Positions 7,944 to 16,279 of a stretch of 51,232 bases of DNA are shown one piece after another. Made by a program: the position numbers and the translations under genes. Where the stretch lies: positions 1 to 51,232 of the forward strand of contig CALIRO010000058.1 of assembly GCA_938042245.1 (NCBI GenBank), read 5' to 3'. The stretch comes from an uncultured Thermoguttaceae bacterium (GTDB taxonomy: Bacteria > Planctomycetota > Planctomycetia > Pirellulales > Thermoguttaceae). Within the stretch, counting starts at the first letter, position 1; each line of letters starts with the position of its first letter. The notes under the pieces were generated by a model that worked only from the letters and a program-made list of their open reading frames with translations, did no database searches and was not told the DNA's origin.

Positions 7944-9353
7944 ATGGATGACCGGCTGCCTCTGTTGCCGTTGATCTTACATCATGTACCCTGGAGCTTT
8001 CGGCAAGCGTTAGGGCAAGAGGGGATTCCCTATCGGATGTATCGGCCGGGGCCTGCGCAGGGGCGGTTTTTGATCTTCGATAGTCGAAGCCAACCCAGTG
8101 CCATAGTCGCTGCGGGTCAAGTGGTGTTGGACCTAGCGGAGTTCCGTTGGGAGTTTACGGAGGACCCATTTGAGGCGTTGGAGGATGTGGGTTCGCAGCG
8201 CCTGGGGTGGCAGATCGGGCCTTGGCGTCTGGAGGGTCAAGCAGCCCGAGTGGATAAACGCTCGGTGCGCCAGCAGCTGATGGATCGGCTTCGGCAGTGG
8301 GTCGAACAGCATGGAGGGCTGTGGCTTCGGGTGGCGCCATTTCCGTTTCCTTATCGTAGTGCCTTTTGTTTTCGTATCGACCACGATGATTACCAGCCAG
8401 AGGATTTCCTCCGCACGCTGGATGCCATAGGCGGTTGGGAGCAGGCTACCAGCCATTGTGTTACTGCCGGTCCGTTTCGGTTGGCTCCGGAAGCACTGCG
8501 GCGTTTGCGTGGGTTGGATGTGGGCCTGCATGGGTATCGCTATCAGACCTATGCGACCGAGGAAGAAAACCTGGAGAATATTCGTCGGGCGAAGGAGCTT
8601 GTGCTGGAAGCGGGTTTGGAGCCGATCGGTTTTGCTGCCCCCGGTGGGCGATGGAATCGGGCCTTATTGGCCGCCCTCGAAAAGCTGGGCTTTTCGTATA
8701 GCAGCGAGGTTGGCTTGGCGTATGATGAACTTCCGTTTCATCCCTTCGGCGCCGAGATCTTGCAGATTCCGATCCATCCGATTAGCTTCCGCCTCTTTCT
8801 AGATGCCGCCGAGCAAGCCTGCCGAGATCGTCCCACCCAAAAAGAGGTTATTATCCAATCGGCCCAAGATGCTGCCATCCAGTACTTTTGTCAAATGCTC
8901 CAGACATGCACCCTGGCCGGCGAACCCCTCTTGCTGCACAGTCCGGTAACCGGCTGTCTGGGCAGGTATCCGCGGCTTGTGCGAGCGGTGCTAACCGCTG
9001 CCAGCCAGTACGGAAGCCTCTGGCGGACCAATTTGACGGAAATCTACCGCTGGTGGCAAGTGCGGAGCAAAGTCCATTTGACCGTCTATGAGACCTCGGA
9101 GGGCTACGAAGTGCACACCCATCGGAAGCCAGCCGGGTTCCGGGTGGGATTAGAACTGTGGCGGGGGGCGCATGTGGCCGTAATCCCGCTAGATCGACCT
9201 CGACGGAAACTGCTGCTGAGCAGCCTGGCCTTCGAAAAACGATCAGCACCGTCTCGGGTTTACCCAGTGCGGATTGACCCGCCCGAAGGTTTCCGCCAGC
9301 GACTGCGTCAATGGTGGGAGTGGTATCGGCAGGCCAGGAAATCCAGCACCTAG
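7944..9353 (+). CDS. Polysaccharide deacetylase-like protein (NodB/CE4 superfamily)
   Basis: 469 residues, no signal peptide, so probably cytoplasmic. The central region carries degenerate NodB-fold motifs: FRIDHDD (143-149) matches the metal-binding TFDDG motif, GLHGYRY (194-200) the H-x3-H motif with the second ligand replaced, and APGGRWN (232-238) the RxPxG motif. The first 120 residues and the last 120 (starch-binding-like beta region, KVHLTVYETSEGYEVHTHR) do not match anything I recognise. Such proteins occur in capsule and exopolysaccharide clusters, often as hydrolases of unknown substrate. Neighbours (SpsF-like, GT-C-like) support a glycan role. The start has only a weak AAGGA 13 bases upstream. 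Confidence 0.75.
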   Translation: MDDRLPLLPLILHHVPWSFRQALGQEGIPYRMYRPGPAQGRFLIFDSRSQPSAIVAAGQVVLDLAEFRWEFTEDPFEALEDVGSQRLGWQIGPWRLEGQAARVDKRSVRQQLMDRLRQWVEQHGGLWLRVAPFPFPYRSAFCFRIDHDDYQPEDFLRTLDAIGGWEQATSHCVTAGPFRLAPEALRRLRGLDVGLHGYRYQTYATEEENLENIRRAKELVLEAGLEPIGFAAPGGRWNRALLAALEKLGFSYSSEVGLAYDELPFHPFGAEILQIPIHPISFRLFLDAAEQACRDRPTQKEVIIQSAQDAAIQYFCQMLQTCTLAGEPLLLHSPVTGCLGRYPRLVRAVLTAASQYGSLWRTNLTEIYRWWQVRSKVHLTVYETSEGYEVHTHRKPAGFRVGLELWRGAHVAVIPLDRPRRKLLLSSLAFEKRSAPSRVYPVRIDPPEGFRQRLRQWWEWYRQARKSST

Positions 9354-9418
9354 CCGCCCCCTCCCGATCATCCACCCTTGGAAAAAGACCAAAGAGAGCA
9401 TCCAACGAAAATACCATT

Positions 9419-9691
9419 ATGCACTCCTATTTTCAGCTTCTATTCTCCAGGCCCTGTCTTGCTGGAGCTTTAGGCATGATCGCTCCCATCCGACTACCAG
9501 ATGCTTGGATACCAGAGAAAATTCGTCTATTAGGAAAAGCTCGGCGGATCGTGGCGGCCATGCTCCTAGGCCCTCCACAATCCGCTGCCGTGGAACCACC
9601 CAAACTAGCTTCGGGGAAAGCGTGGCTATTTGCCGTTTGGGTCCTTCTGGTCACAGGCAGTTATGTTTGGGCCATTGTGGGAAAATGGTAA
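9419..9691 (+). CDS. Small putative membrane protein
   Basis: 90 residues, not recognised. The C-terminal third is one membrane helix (AWLFAVWVLLVTGSYVWAIV, about 68-87) and the N-terminal half is basic and mildly hydrophobic. It fills the gap between the deacetylase-like and GT-C-like genes in the same direction. There is no good ribosome site before the ATG, and the open frame extends upstream into the deacetylase gene's end. It could be a chance frame. Confidence 0.4.
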   Translation: MHSYFQLLFSRPCLAGALGMIAPIRLPDAWIPEKIRLLGKARRIVAAMLLGPPQSAAVEPPKLASGKAWLFAVWVLLVTGSYVWAIVGKW

Positions 9692-9884
9692 CGGTCGGCC
9701 GTCGCACAACCGACAACACCGGAGCCAACGGATAGTTTCGCAGGCCGGCCGGTCCGAAGAATCTCCAGAGCTTGCCCAATGCCACAACACCTGGGCCGAT
9801 GGCCAATTATGTTGCAACCATCCCGATCCTGGAAAAGTGTACCCATTTGTCTAATGCAGGAACAGGAACCACCTGGGTGCCGCG

Positions 9885-12284
9885 ATGATCTGGCAGACGT
9901 GTCAATCGGTTGTTGTGGTGTGGATGATGGCGTTGGCCTGTTGGGCGGCAGGCGCGCCGGTGGTGCGCCGGATGCCAACTTTGGCCGAGGATCCGCCAGG
10001 CCGGCTGCTTTGGGCTTTGGCCATCGGTGCGATGCTGTGGGCAGTGGGTATAGCCGCTCTGGGGGGATTGGGTTTGCTTTATATGCCGCTGGTGGGTGGG
10101 TTGACGTGGGCAGCCTTTCTGGCAGGATTTTACCAATTCCTTCGTGAACTAGAAGGATTTTCATCGATTCTACGGACCTCTCCGGGTTCTTTCGCTGCCT
10201 TGCCTTGGCATAGCGTCAAAAAATCGCCAGCCCCCTTGCCCGGGTCGAACGGCCTTTGGTTCGCTTGGCACAGTCTAGCCCAAGCTGCTGCGGATCTGCT
10301 GCCCACTAAAAAGGGGAAAATGAGCCCGGTTGCTTCTCCTGTTTCGTTGCCGGGGAATGATCCCCTTCCTTATGAACATAGTCCGCCGCCGGATCTGGTA
10401 GGCCCTGGCGGTCTGCCCCTCTGGTTGCCAGAAGGAGAACCTGCCTTAGCTGCCCCCTCGGAACTGCTCGCCGGGCCTGGCGAGCAACCCTATGAAGGAT
10501 TTCCCCTGCAGGAGGATTCTGAAACCGGCGGTTGCCAACAGACGGCTTCTCCTGCTCGGAGCCCTGGCAAACCGTTTTGGCGCGTGGATCGGCCGGAGGA
10601 TCTGCTTGGGAGCAAAGCCGAGGCAAACCCCCTGGTGCCACCACCTGGCTGGCTCCAGTACTGTTTGGCGAGTTTGGCTGCTGGCGCTATGTGCACCACT
10701 CTGCTCATCGCCCTAGCGCCACCCACTCACCCAGAAGCACTTGTCTATCATCTGGAGCTCCCGAAGCGGTGGTTGGAGGCCCATCGGATTGTGGAAGGGG
10801 CTTATCCAGATGGACACTATCCGGGGTTGGCCCACATGTGGTTTTTGTGGGCATTAGCCTTGGACGGTGAGGTAGCAGCCCAGGTGGTCCATTGGCAATG
10901 GGGAGTGATGTTCGGATGTACGGCTTGGTATTTGGCCCGCCTTTTTCTAGAGCGATCCTGGGCATGGATGGCCGGGGCCGTGGTGGTGCTGGCACCGGGG
11001 GTGCTTTATCAGATGACGGCGCCGCTTCCCGATTTAACAATGGCAACTTGTTGTACGCTTGCTATGGCGGCCTGGTGGCAAGCCTGCCGGCCACCCGGCT
11101 CCAGGGCTCCTTCCGGTGGTAATGCGGCCTGCCAAAACAGCCCCTTCCAGCAGGCCGAATGGTTTCTGTTAGCCGGTTTGGCCTTTGCAGGGGCAATAGC
11201 CATCCAACCGGCCGCCTTGCTCATGGGCCCGGTGTTACTCGGCCTGTGGGGGCTCTGCTATTGGCAGCAGCCGAGCCGGCGGTCCAACCTCCTCCGGGGG
11301 GCTATTAGGGCTACTGGGCTGGCTTTGCTCGGTATAGGCGCCTGGTACGCCTGGGCAGCCTGGCACCAAGGCGGTTCCATTTCCCTCTTGGCCGAAGGGC
11401 TTTCCCCTGACTCCATAACGGCCTCGGAGACGGCGCCACTAGTGGATGGAAAATCCCTTTGGGGCGGCGGATGGCTGGGCTGGTTGAGCGCCCCCTGGAC
11501 CATTACCATGATGCCGGAGCGATTCGGGGACAGGCAGTATGCGGTAGGGGCCCTTTGGCTGGCGGTGCTGCCGGGCCTGTTCTGGACCCAGCGACGTCGG
11601 TCCTTGGAACTGCTACTGGTGTTAGCGGGGGGATATTTTCTGGTGTGGCTATTTTGGGGGCCAAATCTCCGACTGCTTTTGCCCAGCTTGCCGATGTTGG
11701 CGCCGGCGGCAATTTGGGTCTGGAGCCAGATGGGCCGGATGGACCGGTTGGCCCGCTGGGCGGCCGGCGCCGGCCTGGCCATTTGTCTGCTTATACCGGT
11801 CGGCCAGATGGGGCGCCAATTGCCAGAGTATCTGCCAACGGCCTTGGGATGGGAGACCCGAGAGGAATTTTTGTACCGTATCGAACCCAGTTACCCGGCC
11901 GCCGCCTTGGCCAACCTGCTTTTAGGCCCAGATGCCAAAATCCTAACCCAAGAGCTAAAAACCTGCTACTTCGATTCGCTGATGGTCCCGGAGCCCGTCT
12001 ATCGTCGGCAGAGCCAATATGATCAAAAGCTCCATCAGCCTGGCGACCTGGCACGCCTCCTACGCCAGGATGGATTTACCCATATCTTACTAATGGAAAA
12101 ATTTCCCCCTAAGGCGCTTCCCGCCTCCGTTTCCGACCGGGGCATTGCCTCTCAAGCGAGATTGCCTGGCTTGGTCGATGCCGAGCTCCGTCTGCCCCAA
12201 AGCGGGCTGCAAGAGCTAAGCCAGTACCAACTTACGGACCACCAGGGCGTTGTCCACCGGTACCGCCTCATCGCCATCCGCTAA
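9885..12284 (+). CDS. GT-C-fold-like polytopic membrane protein (putative glycosyltransferase)
   Basis: 799 residues. Three hydrophobic helices occupy the first 90 residues, followed by a proline-rich soluble stretch (about 100-255), then a core of roughly ten helices (260-660) and a soluble C-terminal domain. The core opens with THPEALVYHLELPKRWL after a helix, which matches the first external loop of GT-C enzymes of the PMT/ArnT type, where an acidic residue near YH is catalytic; here it is Glu instead of the usual Asp. Members transfer a lipid-linked sugar at the outer face of the inner membrane. The soluble insert is unusual. The acceptor is unknown. It ends the likely glycan group starting at 6539. 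Confidence 0.65.
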   Translation: MIWQTCQSVVVVWMMALACWAAGAPVVRRMPTLAEDPPGRLLWALAIGAMLWAVGIAALGGLGLLYMPLVGGLTWAAFLAGFYQFLRELEGFSSILRTSPGSFAALPWHSVKKSPAPLPGSNGLWFAWHSLAQAAADLLPTKKGKMSPVASPVSLPGNDPLPYEHSPPPDLVGPGGLPLWLPEGEPALAAPSELLAGPGEQPYEGFPLQEDSETGGCQQTASPARSPGKPFWRVDRPEDLLGSKAEANPLVPPPGWLQYCLASLAAGAMCTTLLIALAPPTHPEALVYHLELPKRWLEAHRIVEGAYPDGHYPGLAHMWFLWALALDGEVAAQVVHWQWGVMFGCTAWYLARLFLERSWAWMAGAVVVLAPGVLYQMTAPLPDLTMATCCTLAMAAWWQACRPPGSRAPSGGNAACQNSPFQQAEWFLLAGLAFAGAIAIQPAALLMGPVLLGLWGLCYWQQPSRRSNLLRGAIRATGLALLGIGAWYAWAAWHQGGSISLLAEGLSPDSITASETAPLVDGKSLWGGGWLGWLSAPWTITMMPERFGDRQYAVGALWLAVLPGLFWTQRRRSLELLLVLAGGYFLVWLFWGPNLRLLLPSLPMLAPAAIWVWSQMGRMDRLARWAAGAGLAICLLIPVGQMGRQLPEYLPTALGWETREEFLYRIEPSYPAAALANLLLGPDAKILTQELKTCYFDSLMVPEPVYRRQSQYDQKLHQPGDLARLLRQDGFTHILLMEKFPPKALPASVSDRGIASQARLPGLVDAELRLPQSGLQELSQYQLTDHQGVVHRYRLIAIR

Positions 12285-12629
12285 GCTCCCCCCGCACCGC
12301 AAAGGCCCCAAAGAACCCGAACAGGCATAAAGATCCGTTCTCCGCTTGCTGGAACGGCTGCCTGGCGGCTGAGGTGGGTGGCAAACACCCGTACCGATCA
12401 ACGTAGATCCGCACGATCTGTCTTGGGGCTTAAGTACGGTTCATCCTCGGGTATCTGGGCGGGATGGAGGGATAGGGGGGTTTTTTATACACCAATCGGG
12501 TGGGCGCGGAACATAAAAGGTACATAAATTTTCCCTATGCCCCTTGATTTTTTGCGCCGTTGTGGTATATACTTCGATACATTAACATGTACATTATAAC
12601 ATTTATCCTGTTTCTCAGGAGTCCGTTCC
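12285..12629. other. Intergenic region before the small disordered-protein gene
   Basis: 345 bp. It includes a run of six or more T after a G-rich stretch near 12475-12485 and the promoter listed next. No gene is seen. Confidence 0.5.
12544..12573 (+). promoter_or_regulatory. Strong sigma-70-like promoter
   Basis: TTGATT (12544-12549) and TATACT (12568-12573) are 18 bp apart. Transcription would begin near 12580 and reach the ATG at 12630 after about 50 nt, a sensible leader with AGGAG in place. Confidence 0.6.
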
Positions 12630-13049
12630 ATGAACCACCCTCAGCAACCACCTGCCAAAAGAGCATCCGGCAACATGGATTCCGCCCCAGAGGGCCAAAC
12701 CCGCTCAAGAGGCTCCCCCAATACCCCTCAACCAAAAAATCCCCCCACAAGCGGGGAGTCTGACAATCCCAATCCCAGCGATTTTTCGGCGCCTCGGCTG
12801 GCGGGGAAACCCTCTGGCCGGGTTATCCAGAAGACATCCCCCAAAACCCCCCCGAACCGGAAAGCAAGGCCAGCTTATCGGCCCGGTTTAGATGAACATA
12901 AGTTTCCTACCTCGGCTAGGTCCAAACGGCGCCGGTTGCCCACCCTGCAGGAACTGCTGGATGCCTTCGAGCCAGAGGATGAATACCTGGAACCGGAGCC
13001 CGAACCCGGCGACTTCTGGGCCGAACCAGACGACTGGCCAATAGAATAA
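12630..13049 (+). CDS. Small proline/charge-rich hypothetical protein
   Basis: 139 residues, not recognised. The first 100 residues are rich in Pro, Ser, Lys and Gly and are probably disordered. The only motif-like part is the end: a basic SKRRRLPTLQELLDAFEPEDEYLEPEPEPGDFW stretch, where a basic patch and a short amphipathic helix are followed by an acidic tail. It has a good promoter, and AGGAG lies eight bases before the ATG, so expression is likely. No secretion signal is seen. The next gene, an HTH/zinc-ribbon protein, follows after 180 bp in the same direction. Confidence 0.75.
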   Translation: MNHPQQPPAKRASGNMDSAPEGQTRSRGSPNTPQPKNPPTSGESDNPNPSDFSAPRLAGKPSGRVIQKTSPKTPPNRKARPAYRPGLDEHKFPTSARSKRRRLPTLQELLDAFEPEDEYLEPEPEPGDFWAEPDDWPIE

Positions 13050-13229
13050 AAGAATATCCGCCCGATGGCACCGCTTCGGAGCTAGTATCCCTAGGAAAGC
13101 ACGGATTCAGGAATCTCTGCTGGTTTTGGAGATGAGATGGCTTGGCTATGCAGGCGGGGGGATCCAAGAGCGGTTGGGTCCATTTGGCTACGAGGATTCG
13201 ACTTTTTGGGACTGGGAGGTCTAGAGCCG

Positions 13230-13580
13230 ATGATTCCGCTGGAGACGGTTCTGGAGATCAAACGGCTTTTGGCCGAGGGCAGGCTCAGCCAGGGACAAAT
13301 CGCCAAAAAGCTCGGAGTGAGCAGAACATTTGTTAACTTTGTCAACCGAGGGCGATTGCGCACGCCGCTGGAAGCCCGCATCAAAGACGACCCGCAGCGA
13401 GAACCCACGCCCCGTCGCTGCCCCGATTGTGGCGCTTTGGTCTATATGCCCTGCATTGCCTGCCGAACCCGGGCCTACATCGCCTGGCAACGCCGCCAAC
13501 AGAAAAACACCGCCGCTCATGCTCCCGCCAAGCAGCACGCCAGTCCCGATTGGGCTAGCTTGCCCGGAAGGATACAATAA
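13230..13580 (+). CDS. Small HTH and zinc-ribbon DNA-binding protein
   Basis: 116 residues. Residues 5-41 (LEIKRLLAEGRLSQGQIAKK then LGVSRTFVNFVNRGR) form a resolvase/MerR-like helix-turn-helix. A CxxC-x7-CxxC cluster (Cys 64, 67, 75, 78) should bind zinc. The tail is basic and disordered. I infer a transcription regulator of local or unknown targets. The ATG at 13230 has GGAGGT about ten bases upstream; a longer frame from 13137 lacks a site and adds a non-homologous-looking lead. Similar short HTH plus ribbon proteins are common in planctomycetes as I recall, without known function. Confidence 0.75.
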   Translation: MIPLETVLEIKRLLAEGRLSQGQIAKKLGVSRTFVNFVNRGRLRTPLEARIKDDPQREPTPRRCPDCGALVYMPCIACRTRAYIAWQRRQQKNTAAHAPAKQHASPDWASLPGRIQ

Positions 13581-13638
13581 TGTCAATCATCCATTGGCTT
13601 GGGTTGCTTCCGGGTACCAACAAAAAGGGTTTTGCCAG

Positions 13639-14244
13639 ATGAAGATTGCCATTATTTCTGGTAGTCATCGGCCGCAGGGGGAGTCGCACCGGGTGGCCAG
13701 GTATATCGAGAAGCAATTGCAGGAGCTAGGGGTAGAAGAGATATATTTGTTCACTTTGGCCGACAATCCTCTGCCGCTTTGGGATGAAGGCCTCTGGAGC
13801 GATGATCCGAAATGGAAGTCCCTTTGGGGGCCGATCCGGGCGGAATTACGCACTGCCGAAGGGTTTGTCATCGTTTCGCCGGAATGGTCCGGGATGGTCC
13901 CGGCAGGACTAAAGAACTTCTTTTTGCTGTGCGGCAACGACGTGTTGGCCCATAAGCCGGGCTTGATTGTTACGGTCTCCGCCTCGCTGGGTGGCAGTTA
14001 TCCGGTAGCGGAGCTTCGCTCCAGTAGTTACAAAAACACCCGCATCTGCTACATCCCGGATCATGTGATCATCCGGAATGTGGGGCGAATGCTCCAGGGC
14101 GACCAACCGGCCGACGAGCAAGATACGGCCGTCCGCCAACGCCTGAGCTACTGTTTGAAGGTTTTGCTGGAATACACCAAGGCCCTTCGGGCGGTCCGCT
14201 CCAGCGGCGTCATCGACCTGAAGGCGTTTCCGTATGGGATGTAA
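13639..14244 (+). CDS. NADPH-dependent FMN reductase family flavoprotein
   Basis: 201 residues, flavodoxin-like fold. The phosphate loop GSHRPQGESHRV (8-19) binds FMN, and SPEWSGMVPAGLKNFF (about 81-96) matches the family's PEYNxSxPxxLKN segment. Family members reduce FMN, quinones or azo compounds with NAD(P)H in the cytoplasm. Here Trp-Ser replaces the usual Tyr-Asn in the PEYN motif. The start is chosen at MKIAIISGS because the fold begins there; the open frame from 13330 overlaps the previous gene and is not flavodoxin-like. It lies 58 bp after the HTH gene. Confidence 0.85.
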   Translation: MKIAIISGSHRPQGESHRVARYIEKQLQELGVEEIYLFTLADNPLPLWDEGLWSDDPKWKSLWGPIRAELRTAEGFVIVSPEWSGMVPAGLKNFFLLCGNDVLAHKPGLIVTVSASLGGSYPVAELRSSSYKNTRICYIPDHVIIRNVGRMLQGDQPADEQDTAVRQRLSYCLKVLLEYTKALRAVRSSGVIDLKAFPYGM

Positions 14245-14390
14245 GCGGGGCAGCCCATCCGCCTCTGGTCCCGAATAGGGGTGCGGACGGAGGCTTCACC
14301 GGGGTGTGCACAAAGGAAGTCCGCTGATAGTACGGATTGATGGATCTAACATACCGATGGTTTACGGCGGTGCGTCCAGGAGGGGCCACT

Positions 14391-16037
14391 ATGAAAAAAA
14401 GAACCTCTTCCCAGCCAGGCAGTTTTAGGGCAGGCCAGTCCCGGGCGGTGCGGATGGGATTGCCGTTGGCCGAGGGCGATGGGGCAGGCATTGGCCAGGT
14501 CCCTGCCAGTCGGGTTCGGGCGGTTGGGGAGGCGTCGGCCCGGCCAGACGGGCAGTATGTGCTGTACTGGATGACGACGGCCCGGAGGCTAGGATGGAAC
14601 TTCGCCCTGGATCGGGCGGTTGGCTGGGCCGTCCAATTCCAGCGCCCGCTCGTGGTGGTGGAAGTGCTTGGCTGCGGCGGACGATGGGATACGGCCCGGC
14701 ATCATCGGTTCTGCTTGCAAGGCATGGCCGACAACGCTCAGCAGGCTGCTGGCAAATCGCTGCTTTACTATCCCTATGTGGAGCCGAAGCCGGGCGAGGC
14801 CATTCGGTTTCTGGAGGCCCTCAGCCAGCAGGCTTGTGTGGTGGTAACGGATGATTATCCGATTCGGCTTCCTGGCATGTTTCCGCCGGACGGAGGGGGC
14901 AACGCGGAGCGTTGGTCGGCCCAAGGAGGATTGTCGGCAGGTCGGTTGCCGGTGCGGACGGAGGCGATCGACAGTTGTGGGCTGTTGCCGATGCGGGCCA
15001 CCGAAGAGGTTTTCCCCAGCGCCTTTGCGTTCCGACGTTTTTTGCAGCGGGAGCTTCGGGAGCATCTTTTGGAGGCGCCGACGGCGGACCCGTTGGCTGA
15101 ACTAAAGTTGCCTAGGATGAAGCAGTTGCCGCTGGAGATTGCCAATCGGTGGCCACCTGCTTCGGCGGAACTGCTGCGGGCCGATCCGGCAGCCCTCGGC
15201 CGATTGCCGGTGGATCAGCAGGTGTCGGCCAGTCCGATTCCCGGCGGTCGGCAAGCGGCCCTGGCCCGATGGAAAATATTTTTGACCGAAAAATTGGCCG
15301 ACTACCCCCAACGGCGAAACCATCCGGACGCCGACGGCACCAGCGGCATCTCGCCCTACCTACACTATGGACATATCAGCGTTCATGAGATGTTTTTCGA
15401 CATCGTGCAGCAGGAGCAGTGGCGACCGGATCGGCTGGCTCAGAAGCCGACCGGCCAACGGCAAGGTTGGTGGGGTATGACCGAAGCGGCGGAAGCCTTC
15501 TTAGACCAACTGGTTACCTGGCGGGAAGTGGGGTTTAATTTCTGTGTGCATCGGCCTGACTATGACCAATACGACTCCCTTCCTGCCTGGGCAAAACAGA
15601 CCCTGGCCAAACACCAGAAGGACCAACGAGCATATGTCTATTGTTTGGAGGAGTTTGTCCAGGCCCGGACCCATGATCCGATCTGGAACGCCGCCCAACG
15701 TCAACTGGCCCTGGAAGGCCAATTGCACAATTACCTCCGAATGCTCTGGGGGAAAAAGATTTTAGAATGGACGGCCTCCCCCCAAGAGGCGCTAGAGATT
15801 ATGATAGAGCTGAATAATCGCTTCGGCCTGGACGGCCAAGACCCAAACTCCTATACGGGCATTTTCTGGATTCTGGGTCGATACGACCGGCCTTGGGGAC
15901 CGCAGCGACCGATTTTCGGTACGGTGCGATATATGAGTTCAGAAAATACCGCCCGAAAAGTACGGCTCAAGAAATATTTGACTCGTTACGGCGTTGAACC
16001 CGACCAACCTCTTGAGAAACGTCCGAAGTTGTTTTAG
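14391..16037 (+). CDS. Deoxyribodipyrimidine photolyase, class II type
   Basis: 548 residues. Repairs UV-induced cyclobutane dimers with FAD and blue light. The N-terminal Rossmann domain begins at about 45 (YVLYWMTTARRLGWNFAL). The FAD domain has SPYLHYGHIS, then DPIWNAAQRQLALEGQLHNY, then MLWGKKILEW, then LDGQDPNSYTGIFW and PIFGTVRYM; these are class II signatures, distinct from class I. Class II enzymes are usually about 450-480 residues; this one carries an extra N-terminal 40 and an insert rich in Pro and Gly near 170-190. AGGAGG lies eight bases before the ATG. A CrtI-type desaturase follows, so the pair fits a light-stress response. Confidence 0.93.
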   Translation: MKKRTSSQPGSFRAGQSRAVRMGLPLAEGDGAGIGQVPASRVRAVGEASARPDGQYVLYWMTTARRLGWNFALDRAVGWAVQFQRPLVVVEVLGCGGRWDTARHHRFCLQGMADNAQQAAGKSLLYYPYVEPKPGEAIRFLEALSQQACVVVTDDYPIRLPGMFPPDGGGNAERWSAQGGLSAGRLPVRTEAIDSCGLLPMRATEEVFPSAFAFRRFLQRELREHLLEAPTADPLAELKLPRMKQLPLEIANRWPPASAELLRADPAALGRLPVDQQVSASPIPGGRQAALARWKIFLTEKLADYPQRRNHPDADGTSGISPYLHYGHISVHEMFFDIVQQEQWRPDRLAQKPTGQRQGWWGMTEAAEAFLDQLVTWREVGFNFCVHRPDYDQYDSLPAWAKQTLAKHQKDQRAYVYCLEEFVQARTHDPIWNAAQRQLALEGQLHNYLRMLWGKKILEWTASPQEALEIMIELNNRFGLDGQDPNSYTGIFWILGRYDRPWGPQRPIFGTVRYMSSENTARKVRLKKYLTRYGVEPDQPLEKRPKLF

Positions 16038-16050
16038 CGGCTCGAACAAG

Positions 16051-16082
16051 ACAGAACCTTCCAAAGGTTTCACTAGCCCTTC
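16051..16082 (+). repeat. Short dispersed repeat, copy 2
   Basis: ACAGAACCTTCCAAAGG and the following TTTCACTAGCCCTTCT align with 7380-7411 with about three substitutions and one inserted base. It lies directly after the photolyase stop codon. Confidence 0.6.
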
Positions 16083-16115
16083 TCTAGGCACTTAGGGGCA
16101 AGAAAGGTGGTTTTG

Positions 16116-16279
16116 TTAGAGGGTCCTAGGGCGGCGGCTGGCTGAGAGCAACCAATCGACATTGGCTAAAATCTCCTCTAGACGGCGAAACACATCGGCA
16201 GTGGAAATCAACGGAATACAGGCGAAGTTGGGCATTTGTTGTCCGATAGGAACCAGCAGACCAAAGAAGTTCTGGACCG
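16116..16279 (-). other. Coding-like antisense fragment before the desaturase gene
   Basis: One minus frame reads GASVQNFFGLLVPIGQQ, then MPNFACIPLISTADVFRR, then LEEILANVDWLLSASRR and a stop. It has good amphipathic character. The 5' side runs into the desaturase start, so at most a gene remnant is present. It may be chance. Confidence 0.25.
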
